Assembly (NCBI GenBank): GCA_963580285.1
Contig: OY757011.1
Coordinates: 116,493,037-116,557,036, forward strand
Origin: Lucinisca nassula
Taxonomy: Eukaryota > Mollusca > Bivalvia > Lucinida > Lucinidae
Reading direction: 5' to 3'
Length of the DNA: 64,000 nucleotides
Shown: one piece after another, positions 42,535 through 53,239 of the stretch
Layout: each line of letters begins with the position of its first letter
Position numbering within the stretch: position 1 is the stretch's first letter
Notes under the pieces: model-generated
What the model saw: only the letters and a program-made list of their open reading frames with translations
Told to the model about the DNA's origin: nothing
Database searches by the model: none
Program-made: the position numbers and the translations under genes

Positions 42535-42842
42535 CTGTCTGTTTGTATTGGAGTTTAACGGCCCAGTCAACACTATTTAGGTCATTTTGGGAAGGTCAGT
42601 TTACCTATCAACACTTTTCCTGGACAGGCTTATAGTAAGCGGTTAACCAGTACAGTGCACATTCTTTCGCCAGAAACTGACAACTGCCCTTCTTGAATCA
42701 GCGGAAGGGAGCCAATAAAGGTAGAAAAGGTTTCATGATCAATCTCCACGAAAGAAAGTTGCCGACCCCGGCAGGTATCGAACCCGCGTCCTCCTGATCA
42801 CCAGTCAGACGCGCATCCGACTGAGTTACCGAGGCCAGCGAA
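42535..42842 (-). mobile_element. tRNA-derived SINE, family S2, best copy
   Basis: Minus strand begins GGCCTCGGTAACTCAGTCGG (A-box-like), then GGACGCGGGTTCGATACCTG (B-box-like), a CCGCTGATTCAAGAAGGGCA body, and a 3' part with TCATTTTGGG...GCCGTTAAAC. A further 3' fragment (42870-42935, GAGGTTTAACGTCCC) follows. Confidence 0.85.
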
Positions 42843-43012
42843 ACTGTTAGAAACATGTTAAATATGTTTGCTCGATTGGAGGTTTAACGTCCCTATCAAT
42901 ACAATTTAGGTCATTTTGGAGACGTTGCAAGCCTCGTGATACCATTTTTGACGCCAAGGGAGTTTTGTTCTATCCATCCATCACATCCATGTAGAGTTCA
43001 ATTATTCCTCAC

Positions 43013-43164
43013 CGGTATGCCCATTCCTGAATACGTCATTCGGAAGTTACCAACAGGTTTCATATTTGCTGTACTGTCTTCATCATTTTGTTCCAGTGTT
43101 AGTAAGGTATAATTACCCTCGGCGTCACCGTAGCCATCAATGTAAACCTCGTATCCAAGAACAC
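43013..43164 (-). CDS. Receptor guanylate cyclase, ectodomain exon 5
   Basis: It encodes VLGYEVYIDGYGDAEGNYTL, continues LTLEQNDEDSTANMKPVGNF and ends RMTYSGMGIP. The G.(V/E)..ID..GD..G.(Y/F)(T/S)L motif is the last beta-sheet block of the ligand-binding domain. NYT is a possible glycosylation site. The acceptor is CTTATAG and the donor is GTGAGG. Its 152 nt enter in phase 1 and leave in phase 0. A palindromic MITE lies directly upstream of the acceptor. Confidence 0.93.
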
Positions 43165-43169
43165 CTATA

Positions 43170-43662
43170 AGACATCACGCAAACACGCCTATATAATTTT
43201 GACCCCCTTGAACCCCACTTTTATACAGTAAAACCGGGGTTTACAGGGGTAAACCTTATTTTTTTCTTATTTCTGCTCTAAAATATAGATTGTGGGTTAT
43301 CGTTAGAACCGCCTCATCGAGGCGGTTCTAACGAGTACCCACAATCTATTGTTTGAGCAAAAATTATAACACCTATAAGACACCACGAAAACATGCCTAT
43401 ATAATTTTGACACCCTTGAACCCCATTTTTATATAGTAAAACTGGGGCTTAGTGGGGTAAACCTTATGTTTCTTATTTCTACTCTAAAATATAGAGTGTG
43501 GGTACTCGTTAGAACCGCCTCATCGAGGCGGTTCTAACGGGTACCCACAATCTATAGTTTGAGTAAAAAATAAGAAAAATATCACATTTTTCATCTTAAA
43601 CTTTTCCTTTTTTCGGCGGTAAAGTTTACAATGTATTTGTATAGGCATGTTTTCGTAATGGA
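43170..43662. mobile_element. Two adjacent type B MITEs
   Basis: 43172-43375 and 43378-43662 sit in the same orientation and share the sequence ACACCTATAAGACA at their starts. The second is complete (GCATGTTTTCGTAATGG end). Confidence 0.82.
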
Positions 43663-43669
43663 TAATTAT

Positions 43670-43862
43670 GTTCTATGAAATGGTTATCCTTTGGAAACAA
43701 AGAATACACCACAGAACTGAAAAGTATGAAGTGTACAAATTTGTCTGGGCTAGACAGCTGGTTTGGGCCAATAAGGCCTAATCAGCAGTGACCCTCAAAT
43801 ATTTTCAAAATTCCATCACGGAATTAATGATCCCAAAGAACAAGAAAATATAAACTAAGGTA
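43670..43862 (-). repeat. Degenerate hammerhead unit
   Basis: TCCTTTGGAAACAAAGAATAC, CTAGACAGCTGGTTTGGGCC and AATCAGCAGTGACCC match the array unit; the ribozyme core is mutated (CTGCTGAT). Confidence 0.55.
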
Positions 43863-44383
43863 GTTTTTGGATTCTGGTGCAGATGGTGCTAAGTAATTTA
43901 TTTCCTTTGGAATCATTTAGACCGTTTTAGAGTTTTTAAAACAGACTACTGCTCCTCGAGTGCAAACAACAATACTGCTTTTGAGGAGTCTCAATGAAAC
44001 CGAAACCCATTTATTATTATTATTATGAAAACATGCCTATTCAAGTATATTGAAACTTTTACTACAAATTAAAAACAAAAATATCGGTGAAACCGATGGA
44101 TGCTCCCCGAAGGTGCAATAGTCGGAACATGAAACATTATCCTAGTTTAAGAGCGGTATACTGTGTATACTAACTGTACTTCAAAATGGAGTATAACAAA
44201 ACCTGTCAGTGGACAGATTAGCTTGCCTGATGGCACTGTCATACAAACATCAGCAACACAAAAGTCGGAATAAATGAAAGGAAGTGTCTTCAGGTACGAT
44301 ACCATATCCCAAGATCCTGGGTGGTAGTTTATTAATTATATTAATTGGGTAAAACTGTTTAATACAAATTATTGAAAACTTAC

Positions 44384-44503
44384 TCTCGTACACAGAGGCA
44401 ATCCTCATAGAACTGTCTCCAGGTATGGTTCCGTATTGGGTGCCCTTACATGCATATAAAATAGCAGACGGGTTCGAAAATGGATCTGATCCTATCCCCT
44501 TGA
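44384..44503 (-). CDS. Candidate 120-nt cassette exon in the ectodomain
   Basis: Between exons 4 and 5 lies an open 120-nt segment with a strong acceptor (T-rich tract, then GACAG) and a strong donor (GAGA then GTAAGT). It is phase 1 at both ends and a multiple of three, so it can be included or skipped without breaking the frame. It would add 40 residues including ILYACKGTQYGTIPGDSSMR. Skipping gives RNTTFTSVLGYEVYID, which matches the family, so the included form would be unusual. I know no domain like it. It could be an exonised intron fragment or a decoy that is never used. Confidence 0.4.
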
Positions 44504-44509
44504 CTGTCA

Positions 44510-45640
44510 AAAAAGGTCAAAAAAGGTCATTTTAGAAAGATTTCTGCCTCCGGCAAGTTTTTCTAAAAATAGCCACAGTGACCTTGACCTTGAGCCCAGC
44601 ACTCTGAAAGTCTAATTTGCTCGAGATAGTATCATACCCAACATTTGGGTGAAGTTATATTAAAATCCATCAATCAGCAAATGACGACGCTGGAGCGATG
44701 ACAAAGTTTTTTTCTAAAAATAGCCGCAGTGACCTTGACCTTGAGACCAGGAACCTGAAAGTCAAACTTGCTCGAGATATTATCATACCCAACATTTGTG
44801 TGAAATTTTATTAAAATCCATCAATAAATGTAGGCACTAGAGCGATGACAAAGTTTTTTTTTCTAAAAATAGCCACAGTGACCTTAACCTTGAACCCAGG
44901 ATCCTGAAAGCCGAACTTGCTCGAGATATTATTATACCCAACAATTGTGTGAAGTTATATTAAAATCCATCAGCAAATGACGACGCAAGAGCGATGACAA
45001 AGTTTTTTTCTAACAAAAGCTGCAGTGACAATGACCTTGAGCCCAGGACCCTGAAAGTCAAACTTGCTCGAGATATTATCATACCCAACATTTGTGTGCA
45101 ACTATATTAAAATCCATCAATTAATGTAGGCACTAGACTGATGACAAAGTTTTTTTTTCTAAAAATAAACACAGTGACCTTGACCATTTGTGTGAAGTTA
45201 TATTAAAATCCATCTGCAATTGACGACGCTAGAGCGACGACAAAGTTTTTTTCTCTAAGAATAGCCGCAGTGACCTTGGCCTTGAGCCCAGGACCCTGAA
45301 AGCTAAACTTACTCGAGATATTATCATACTCAAGATTTGTTTGAAATTATATTAAAATCAATCAATAAATAAAGGCACTAGAGTGAAAACAAAGTTTTTC
45401 TAAAAATAGCCACATTGACCTTGACCTTGAGCCCAGGACCCTGAAAGTCGAACATGCTCAAGATATTATTATACCCAACATTTGTGTGAGGTTATATTAA
45501 AATCCATCAGTAAATGTAGGCACCAGAATGATGACAATGTTGTTCTAAAATAGCCACAGTGATCTTACCCTGCAGCTTTAAACAAAGTACCATAACTGTG
45601 ACAAAACATCTAACCCGATAGCACGGATAATATGGACACC
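44510..45640. repeat. Minisatellite array, ~150-175 bp unit, about 7 copies
   Basis: AAAAATAGCCRCAGTGACCTTGACC, CTTGCTCGAGATATTATCAT and TTATATTAAAATCCATCA recur. The last units are shortened. Confidence 0.9.
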
Positions 45641-45955
45641 CCTATTGCTACTTAAGATTCCATTGCAGTTTCGTTGAATTTCTTAAAGTAGTTGCTGAGA
45701 ATTCGCGTGGACACGAACATTACCCCATATATTCATGCAGAATTCATCAAAGGGCCATAACTGTTGGAAATATCATCGAACCAAAACACGCAGGTGATAT
45801 GCGCATCCAGCTTCGATACTTAATATTCCCATTAAAGTTCATTGAAATCCGACCAGTAGATTCTGAGAATTCGCGTGGACAAGAGCGGGACGGACACACG
45901 GACGAAGCGGCGACTATATGCTCCCCCGAAATTCTTAGGGGAGCATAAAAAAAAC
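45641..45955. other. Unique end, GGAC stretch and terminal hairpin of the 44.5-kb array
   Basis: Ends GACGGACACACGGACG, then TATGCTCCCC (45917-45926) / GGGGAGCATA (45938-45947), a perfect 10-bp stem. AGAATTCGCGTGGACA occurs twice (45701 and 45865). Confidence 0.78.
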
Positions 45956-45959
45956 ACGA

Positions 45960-46175
45960 ACATTTTCAGATAAACTAAAAATCTGATATTTTTCATATTT
46001 CTGCTTAAAACATAGATTATGGGAACTCATTAGAACCGCCGCTAAGCGAGGCGGTTCAAATGAGTGCCCATAAATATTTTATCTATCTATCTACTGATAC
46101 TGCGTCGGTCATATTTGACCATTACCGCAGGTGTAATATTTGAGCAGAAATAAGAAAAAGTAATGTGTTCAAAGG
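45960..46175. mobile_element. Palindromic MITE, diverged
   Basis: GAACTCATTAGAACCGCCGCTAAGCGAGGCGGTTCAAATGAG core, interrupted near 46080 by a TCTATCTATC-type stretch, then AGCAGAAATAAGAAAA. From 46180 to 46555 I see a T-run and nothing else. Confidence 0.6.
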
Positions 46176-46555
46176 CATTCTTAATTGCTTTATTGTTTTT
46201 TTTTTTTTTTTTGAAGAAAACAAACTAAATAAACATTGATCATGTTTTATAATAAAAGTATAAATCTCGTGAAACTTGTTATTTCTTAATTTCACTTTTT
46301 TATCTTCTCACCTACAGAGTTGAACAATTTAGCATCCTTGACGCAAAAAAGTAGTCGCGTACATATTGCAAACGAGTTGTGTGTAATCTGTTAAGCCAAC
46401 GCGTTTACATGGCAAGCTCTTGGGAACAAGATGGATTTGAATTTTGTTTTACAGTCCTTATTTTATTTATATCGACCCGATCGTTTATCAAAGGTGTACA
46501 AACCGGAGTACCCGGAAAAAAAACCCGCTTGATTTACCATTGTAGATCTTGGTGA

Positions 46556-46655
46556 CCTACATGTGGCCCATGCGGCCCAAGTGAGACTCGAATCAGCAGT
46601 GGTAGACCTAATGTTTACGTGACAGCACTGTTAACCATAAGGCCATAGAGGCCCG
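46556..46655 (-). mobile_element. tRNA-like SINE head or tRNA pseudogene
   Basis: Minus strand GGCCTTATGGTTAACAGTGC (A-box-like) and GATTCGAGTCTCAC (B-box-like), 50 bp apart, with CGGGCCTCTATGG ahead. No clean cloverleaf can be drawn by eye. Confidence 0.4.
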
Positions 46656-46829
46656 TAAAACCTACATAATATTATTTTGTCAGAACTACCAGGATACAGG
46701 CCCAGATCTTAGCTATAAAAGATATTTCTGATCTGTGATCCAATGTCGAAACATTAGCCACCCCAGAACTGGGCATTGCCCTTTTGGTTACGACTAGTAC
46801 TGTTTCAATTATAATGTCGTTGCTTAGAT

Positions 46830-47420
46830 GCCATCATGAAAACACGTCTATATAATTTTGACCCCCTTGAACCCCACTTTTATATAGTAAAATTGTGGTT
46901 TACGGAGGGTAACTGTCCCCGCCCATCGGGGCTTGAAGAAATAGATAGGCTGCATGATGCTTCCATGCAGAGCTGACATCCGACCGCACACGAGTACTGG
47001 TAAACCGCTTAGAGGATTTAAGCCTGCCCAGGCAAAACGGTGCGAGTCGGAGCGCCCATGCTTATAAACCCTATTGTTTCATTGGACGACAGGGCTTGAG
47101 ATGTCATTTTATCTCAATGTCGGGTAAAAGTCCCACAAAATCGGAAGCAACGTCTCCAAAATGACCTTTACAGTGTTAATTGGGACGATAAACCTCAAAT
47201 TAAACAAAACAAACAAACAAGGGGAAACCTTATTTTTTTCTTATTTCTGCTCATAAATATAGATTGAGGGTACTCGTTAGAACAGCCTCGATTAGACGGT
47301 TCTAACGAGTACTCACAATCTATACTTTTAGCAGAATTAAGAAACAGATCACGGATTTTCATTAGAAATATGTGAAAAATGCACTATGTCGCACGAGTTT
47401 TAGATGCGTCCTTCTTTCCT
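46830..47420. mobile_element. Palindromic MITE split by a family D retroposon
   Basis: Left part ATGAAAACACGTCTATATAATTTTG, right part from GGGGAAACCTTATTTTTTTC through the core TGAGGGTACTCGTTAGAAC. Element D (46917-47218, GTCCCCGCCCATCGGGGC ... CAAACAAACAAG) lies between. Confidence 0.85.
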
Positions 47421-47429
47421 AAGGAGAGT

Positions 47430-47750
47430 TTACGGTAATTGTATCGATTCCTGATCATTGCTTTCCTTTGTACATGTATTTCTTGTGTATAGATAGTAGT
47501 GCACTTCTCTTACAGAAGTGGTTCTTAGGTGTGTGCAGTGTGGGGATGGGGGAGGGCAGTGACAAACAACTTGACAAAAAAGGCGGGGAATAAATTGTCT
47601 ATGGAAATGTACTTTGAAATGGTGGTTTAGGTAGATTTTCTGTTTTTATCCTGGAAATGTACATAGTATGTACTCGTTAGAATTGCCTCGATGAGGCGAG
47701 TCTAATGTGGCAATTCTAATGTGTACACATAACATACCAATATTTTATAC
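47430..47750. mobile_element. Penelope tail scrap and type C MITE fragment
   Basis: GGTAATTGTATCGATTCCTGATCATTGC (47432-47462) is a 3'-end scrap; ATGTACATAGTATGTACTCG TTAGAATTGCC...CAATTCTAATGTG at 47655-47735 is a type C core with a duplicated arm. Confidence 0.6.
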
Positions 47751-47864
47751 ATGTATTCTGCATAATATAAGAAACATACATGGGTGTGAGGGTTGGATGG
47801 ATAAATCTGCCCCGAGGGACACTGTCTGGCATCACGAGGCTTGCTTTCCTATCCACCCCTCACA

Positions 47865-48310
47865 CCCAGGCAGGGTTTTTATACCCCCACAAATGAAATT
47901 TGGGGGGGGGGGGGGGTATATAGGAGTGAGCTTGTCGGTCGGTCGGTCTGTTGACTTGGTTTCCAGACGATAACTGAAAAAGCGCCTCACCGATTTTTAT
48001 CATTTTTGGTACACTGATGTAACATCATAAAATACAGGTCAAATTCGATTTCCACTACAATTCGTCCATTTTCGACATAGTTATGGCCCCTTTCAAGTGA
48101 AAAAATTGCAAAATGCCGCTGTTGTACTATCAAGGCAGTTTTTGTGGGGGTATTCATCACCTTTAGTGATAGCTCTAGTTTTTCTTGCATACCTTCGATT
48201 TCTGAGCGCAGATTTTCAATATTGCAGTCACTTTGGTTGCTGCCATATTGTGATGGCACTATAGTGATGTTTACTGGCGTCAAGTTACGTGCTGGACGTC
48301 AACCTTACCG
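47865..48310. other. Reversed minisatellite-element terminus (hairpin, GGTC run, single head)
   Basis: TTTTTATACCCCCACAAATG pairs with a G-run and GTATATA; GGTCGGTCGGTCTG follows. The next 300 bp (ACTGAAAAAGCGCCTCACCG) look like the unique end of this element type. Confidence 0.6.
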
Positions 48311-48539
48311 ACGGCGCATATGAGGGTCGTATTCAACCAGTGCATTTATCAAACACGTGAGAATATTCGATTTTTAACCTGTCCCTGGGTAAGAACACCA
48401 GGGTTAGAACATAATTTCTATCCCAAGCTAAAGCTACGGATTTCCTTATCTGGTGTGCAAGAAAATGTGGTTCACAGGGGTGTTCATTCAGTCTCTGACT
48501 TGTTAAGGTGTTGGGCTGTTTTATATCTTACAGATAACT

Positions 48540-48800
48540 TCACGAAAACACGCCTATATGATTCTGACCTCTTTAAACCTCACTTTTATTTAGTAAAACT
48601 GGAATTTACAAGTTAAACCTTTTTTTTTTTTAATTTCTGCTATAATATATAGATTGTGGGTACACGTCAGAACCGCCTCATCGAAGCGGTTCTGACGTGT
48701 ACCCACAATAAAAATTTGGAGCAGAAATAAGAAAAATATTACAATTTTTCATCTTGAAATTTTCGTTTTTTCTGCGGTAAAATTTACAAAGTGTTTTCCT
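48540..48800. mobile_element. Palindromic MITE, type B
   Basis: CACGAAAACACGCCTATATG start; GTGGGTACACGTCAGAACCG / CGGTTCTGACGTGTACCCAC stem, in which both arms carry matching changes relative to other copies (GTCAGAAC / GTTCTGAC). Confidence 0.83.
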
Positions 48801-48849
48801 AATGATTTCCTAACCTACACCAGCTACGACAGAGGCATACTATACCTAC

Positions 48850-48994
48850 TGGTAAATGTCGTGTTACGGATCCTGTTTATAATGTCGGTCCCATTATTTG
48901 CCTGCCCTCCGTCTTTCAAACAGGCGTCCAACGCACGTGAATACACGGTAACTGCGTCATAAAGGTAGGCTGCATATATTGGTACTGCTATTTT
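48850..48994 (-). CDS. Receptor guanylate cyclase, ectodomain exon 4
   Basis: This exon encodes KIAVPIYAAYLYDAVTVYSR followed by ALDACLKDGGQANNGTDIIN and RIRNTTFT. The block AAYLYDAV...Y..AL......GG...(D/N)GT.I......RN.TF is the most conserved signature of natriuretic-peptide-receptor and receptor guanylate cyclase ectodomains. The NGT and NTT triplets are potential N-glycosylation sites. The acceptor is TTTTCACAG; the donor is GTAGGT, leaving one base (phase 1), completed by GT of the 43-kb exon to give serine. Confidence 0.93.
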
Positions 48995-50024
48995 CTGTGA
49001 AAATAAAAAATATGGAAAACCATATCAATCAATTAAGAAAAATGCATAACTTCTGTATACACGTGTAGAATCTTCCGAAATGCATGCAAAAACAAAGGAC
49101 AAAACCTAACTGACAGACTGGCATTTCTATTTGAGCTTCCAATCTTTTATGATAAGTTATTGCCTTATTAAAAAGTCCGCAAGTTCTACCAATATTATAG
49201 TCTTTCAAAACGAAGTGAGACGTGACTGCACTTTTAATTTTGGACTAGTCTGTGTTTTAGGGTAAGTCGCTTTCAGTTGGAATTTTACATTGGGCGATAT
49301 GGTTTTACTGAGATTCGTACTGCATCATATTAACCACTTGGTCACGTCTTCTACATAATGGCATTCTCAAAAATCTTATTTGTAATTTTAAAATCCTGCG
49401 AAAAGAGAAATCCGAAACCTGCTTCCCCTAAAACTTGGAATAGTCTTGGCACGCTTGAACGTTGAACTCTCAAAGGTCGTTGATGAACTATAGTTACGGA
49501 CATTCCTCTATTTTATTGGTAAGTTGATAGTTTTTGCACATCCATGCACACGCTACCCTGAGACAATTGCCAGAATTACTTTTCTCACTTTCTGTTTGGG
49601 CATAAACACGGGAGTGCACACTTATGCCGGTGAACTTTCTCGGAACGTTGCAACTGGAAAAGTCTAATTTAAATGTGAGCTTGGCGAGCGTTTTAATCAA
49701 ATGTTATTGCAGCTAAGCATGCTGCACATGGTCTTGCAAAAACAAAGTGTATCATATCTTATTTATCTCAGCAATTTTGCGCTCACCAGTTGTGCATTTT
49801 GGGACTTTATGGAATGGGATTACACGGGCGGACTAAGCCACAACACAACTACTAACCTTCAAATCAAAATCACGACCTAACCGTTATTACGTGTGTGCTT
49901 GACATATTCCATGTTCGGACGTCACATGCCAAAATGCACAGAACACAAAACTTTCTAGAATGAATGAGTAATCTCGAATAATTCTCTTCGGTGTTAGAAG
50001 TTCTAGTTAATGAGTTTAAACTTA

Positions 50025-50235
50025 ACCCTTATCTTGCTGTTCACGACAACCCCTATCTTTGGAAACAGGTGTAGATCCAGATCAGGTGGCTTCTGAAGAA
50101 GCCATCTGATCAGGATCTACACTGTTTGACATTCAGTTTATGGATTTGTAAGAATAAATTACATCTAGTAATCTGATTGGTTCAGAGTCAGAAATGATTG
50201 TGGCTAAATTGAATATTCAGCAAGAGAAGGGTTAG
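50025..50235. mobile_element. MITE-like element, family G
   Basis: TTAACCCTTATCTTGCTG ... CAAGAGAAGGGTTA; hairpin GATCAGGTGGCTTCTGAAGAAGCCATCTGATC. It ends about 35 bp from exon 3. From 48995 to 50020 I see no gene or repeat I can name. Confidence 0.75.
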
Positions 50236-50272
50236 TATTTTCAACAACGAATTACAAGAAAAAAATGTTTAC

Positions 50273-50454
50273 ATTTTGCAAACCGCCTAAACTTGGTCGC
50301 AGTCCATAGATTGGTTTTTCCGAATTTTTCTGTCTCACATCATCTAGAAAAGGTTCCCATAGCCTGTTCAGAGGGGGACGTGGAACCAACAACATGACCG
50401 GCTCAAATGACTTGAGGTTATCGTCGTGTAGGTCATATTCGTCTTCAAACGGGG
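50273..50454 (-). CDS. Receptor guanylate cyclase, ectodomain exon 3
   Basis: The 182-nt exon encodes PFEDEYDLHDDNLKSFEPVM, then LLVPRPPLNRLWEPFLDDVR and ends GLRPSLGGLQN. In the family this is the linker and helix before the AAYLYDAV segment, with the usual proline-rich stretch followed by an aromatic and an F..(D/E)V helix. The acceptor is CTTTTTGCAG and the donor is GTAAAC. Phases (1 in, 0 out) fit both neighbouring exons, and a split ACC codon joins exon 2 to exon 3. Confidence 0.88.
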
Positions 50455-50499
50455 CTGCAAAAAGAATAAATGTTATACAATACGTAATGACCACCCTCG

Positions 50500-50840
50500 T
50501 GAACCCCAACTTTATACAGAGAAAAAAAAAGGGTTACAAGGGTATTTTATTTTCCTTATTTCCTCTCAAAACCATAGATTGCGGATTCTCGTTAGAACAG
50601 CCCCATTCATCTCTGTGAGATGGTTCAAACGAGCATCAACATTACATGTCACCTCACTAAGTTGGTTCTAACAAGTACCACATCCATGAGGCAGTTTAAT
50701 TTAACACCAACAATCTATGTCGCCTTACTGAGGCGCTTCACCAACAGTTCTCCTCAATGAGGCAGTTATAACGAACACCAACGGTCCATGTTTGGAGCAT
50801 AAATAAGAAAGTTATAGCATAATTTCTTCTGAAAATGTCA
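50500..50840. mobile_element. Type A MITE with several worn arm copies
   Basis: GATTCTCGTTAGAACAGCCCC, GTTGGTTCTAACAAGTACC and GAGGCAGTTATAACGAACACC lie in series, so the palindrome arm seems multiplied. Confidence 0.5.
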
Positions 50841-51154
50841 TATATGTGCAGACAGTGATGGCAGCTGTATATCGCAAGGATATATTATCTGTATGGTAAA
50901 AAATAGCGGATAACAATATTAAAAATGATAGTTTGGGGTGATAAATCGGCGGTTGTACGGCAGGAAGTTTCCTTTTCTACTTAAAACTCTCCAAACGGCA
51001 GTTTTCCTTGCAGTTGTACGTATTAATTTGTTTTTAAAAGAATTTTCTATCTACACAAAGAGGCCAACCAATGAAAAAACGACGGTACATGATGACCTCG
51101 GGTTTCCGACAACATATCGCAGAATATACTGCCGCAAATTTTGACGTTATCAAA

Positions 51155-51400
51155 TGGGCCCCGTCAAGCGATTTTGGTACTTATCGACTATGCGAGCAGC
51201 GAAGGTTCAGGCGAGCCTGCGCATCCGCGCAGTCTCGCCAGAACCTTCGCTGCTCGCTCATACAAGCAGTGAATCAAGAGGAACTTTCAGACAGAAAGGC
51301 ATATCCCTGGCCCCTCTGAATGGCTGGGCATGCGCAGTTAGAATTTGTCATGACGGAATGCTCGAAGACACAAATTCGCTTGGCGGGGCTCAAATAAAGC
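51155..51400. repeat. Hairpin element family H, copy 2
   Basis: Nearly the same as 22366-22620 from GGGCCCCGTCAAGCGATTTT to TTCGCTTGGCG.GGCTCA. Stem GCGAGCAGCGAAGGTTC / GAACCTTCGCTGCTCGC, with GGCGAG / CTCGCC and CTGCGC / GCGCAG further in. Confidence 0.87.
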
Positions 51401-51574
51401 ATCGCATAACATATGCAAGTGCGTTAGAATCCTCATCTTTGTTCCGCAACAGACGTATAAGATCTTGAAGTGACGTTCCAGTAATCCTACCGGAGACCTA
51501 TATGCAAACCAAATTATTTAGCGTTTTGTAGTGGCGTAGCACTTTAAGGCAGAAACGCAGCTGCATACATGTTA

Positions 51575-51616
51575 CAAGAAGAAGAAGAAGAAGAAGAAGA
51601 AGAAGAAGAAGAAGAA
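51575..51616. repeat. (GAA)n microsatellite
   Basis: About 14 perfect GAA repeats. From 51620 to 52155 I see no gene. Confidence 0.97.
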
Positions 51617-52159
51617 ATTTACATGTGTCCAAAGTATACCCAACATTTATTACGCACATTGGCTACGCGTGTGCGTAGTTAATAGCAGATCGCCTAGCAT
51701 ATTTTCCTTCTTTTGTCACTGGGTTCACTCTTAAAGGAAAAAAAATCCCCCTTTAGGGAGCTATTTCTTTCCTGAAAAAGGGATCCCGATTTTGTGCGTT
51801 TACTGCATTTCTTCTTTGGCTTTGGACTGAGCCCAGCTTATTTTTTCTTCGCTGCGTCCCTGTTTTGAAAAATGTTTTAGCCCAGAACGAATATTTGGCT
51901 AGAAATATCAACATCTTCATCTTGACCTTACCCTAACGAACCCGATTAAGCAGATCATGACATTAGTGGTTCAAAGGCGGTTGTTTTGAAACGATTTCTT
52001 TATTTGTGTAGTTTTCTGGCTTCAATGTTTAATGTTAGTTGAAGTTTAAGTTTCCCTTGAGGAAACAATGTCAGACAAGCTTCCTTCTTTATGGATTAAC
52101 CGCAGTGAAGTTCAAGAAAAAATAGAACGATTGAAAATTTTGTTACCTAATATTTTGGA

Positions 52160-52432
52160 CTGGCCTATAACGAAAACAAGACTATATAATTTTGACAATT
52201 TATATAGTAAAACTGGGGTTTACAGGGGTAAACCTTATTTTTCTTATTTCTGCTCTAAAATATAGATTGTGGGTACTCGTTAGAACCGCCTCGATGAGGC
52301 GGTTCTAACGTTTACCCACAATCTTTGAACAAAAACAATAAAAATAACACCATTTTTCATCTTAATATTTTCGATTTTCAGCGGTAAAATTTACAATGTA
52401 TTTGTATATGCGTGTTTTCGTAATGGGATGGC
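52160..52432. mobile_element. Palindromic MITE, type B
   Basis: ATAACGAAAACAAGACTATA start, GTATATGCGTGTTTTCGTAATGG end, near-perfect GAACCGCCTCGATGAGGCGGTTC core. A plus-strand Penelope 3'-end scrap (52525-52640, GTTTCCATTAGGGTCTTG ... ATCGATTCCTGATC) follows. Confidence 0.85.
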
Positions 52433-52675
52433 ACAAACTGCCAAGAATATCTATGAGGTCAGAAAAGTCTCAGACAGACTCAGATAAGCCGGCTTATTAA
52501 AATTCTTGGCTCCGCTATAGATGTTTCCATTAGGGTCTTGTTATTTCATGTCTGTGTTTGTTTTCCTTTAATGTCTCTGATGGGAGGTGTGGGTTAATTG
52601 TAATCGATTCCTGATCATAATTACCTTCATTTCTACATAATAACATTCTTGGCCAAAGTTAGCTGTTCTACTTAC

Positions 52676-52822
52676 TTTTCACTATATAAGTAGTGGGATC
52701 TTCTGTGTACAACCTTTCATCCATTGCTATGACGACGTAGTCACTTGTCTTGTCCCCAAGAATATCACGAAGAAGGCGAACAAAGTCAATCAAGCCATGG
52801 TAATCGCCCAGAAACACATAAA
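52676..52822 (-). CDS. Receptor guanylate cyclase, ectodomain exon 2
   Basis: This exon encodes VYVFLGDYHGLIDFVRLL and continues to DYVVIAMDERLYTEDPTTYIVK. It is the alternating beta/alpha segment of the periplasmic-binding-protein-like ligand domain. The acceptor is TTAATTTCAG and the donor is GTAAGT. Its 147 nt start in phase 1 and end in phase 1, matching both neighbours. The pattern DYVV...D....Y..DP..Y is typical of Gyc32E-like receptors, which is part of the reason for that family choice. Confidence 0.88.
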
Positions 52823-52897
52823 CTGAAATTAAAAACACTTTCTATGAAACCGCTACAGTGGACATAGTGTATGCTTTCATATACATGTATTTGATAG

Positions 52898-53110
52898 CCA
52901 GACTCGGTAGCTGAGTCGGTTGCGCGTCTGACGGGCGATCAGGAGGACGCGGGTCCAGCAACATTCTTTCGTGGAGATTGAACATGAAATCTTATCCCCT
53001 TCCGCTGATTCAAGAAGAGCAGTTGTCAGTTTCGGGCGAAAGATTGTGCCCTGTACTGGTTAATCGCTTACGCACGAGTTTATGGTTGGTTTTAACTCTG
53101 CGAGAAGCAC
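52898..53110 (+). mobile_element. tRNA-derived SINE, family S2
   Basis: CCAGACTCGGTAGCTGAGTCGG head with A-box TAGCTGAGTCGG, then GGACGCGGGTCC (B-box side, partly deleted), CCGCTGATTCAAGAAGAGCA body. Confidence 0.8.
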
Positions 53111-53239
53111 CATTGCGCCAAATCAATTTCTCCAAGGCAGGGGCGTCACGCCCCTGTTACTGCACCAGTGAGCCTCTCAAGGCTGGAAGATGCCAATCAC
53201 AACAACTATCGTCTGCTTTGTCGCCTGTTGGTTATTTAA

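Noticed and set aside
42750..42842. tRNA gene on the minus strand
   Set aside because: Same reasoning: it is the head of an S2 SINE with a shared body at 8.4 and 52.9 kb.
48320..48616. 98-codon plus-strand frame
   Set aside because: Runs into a type B MITE terminus and has no family motif.
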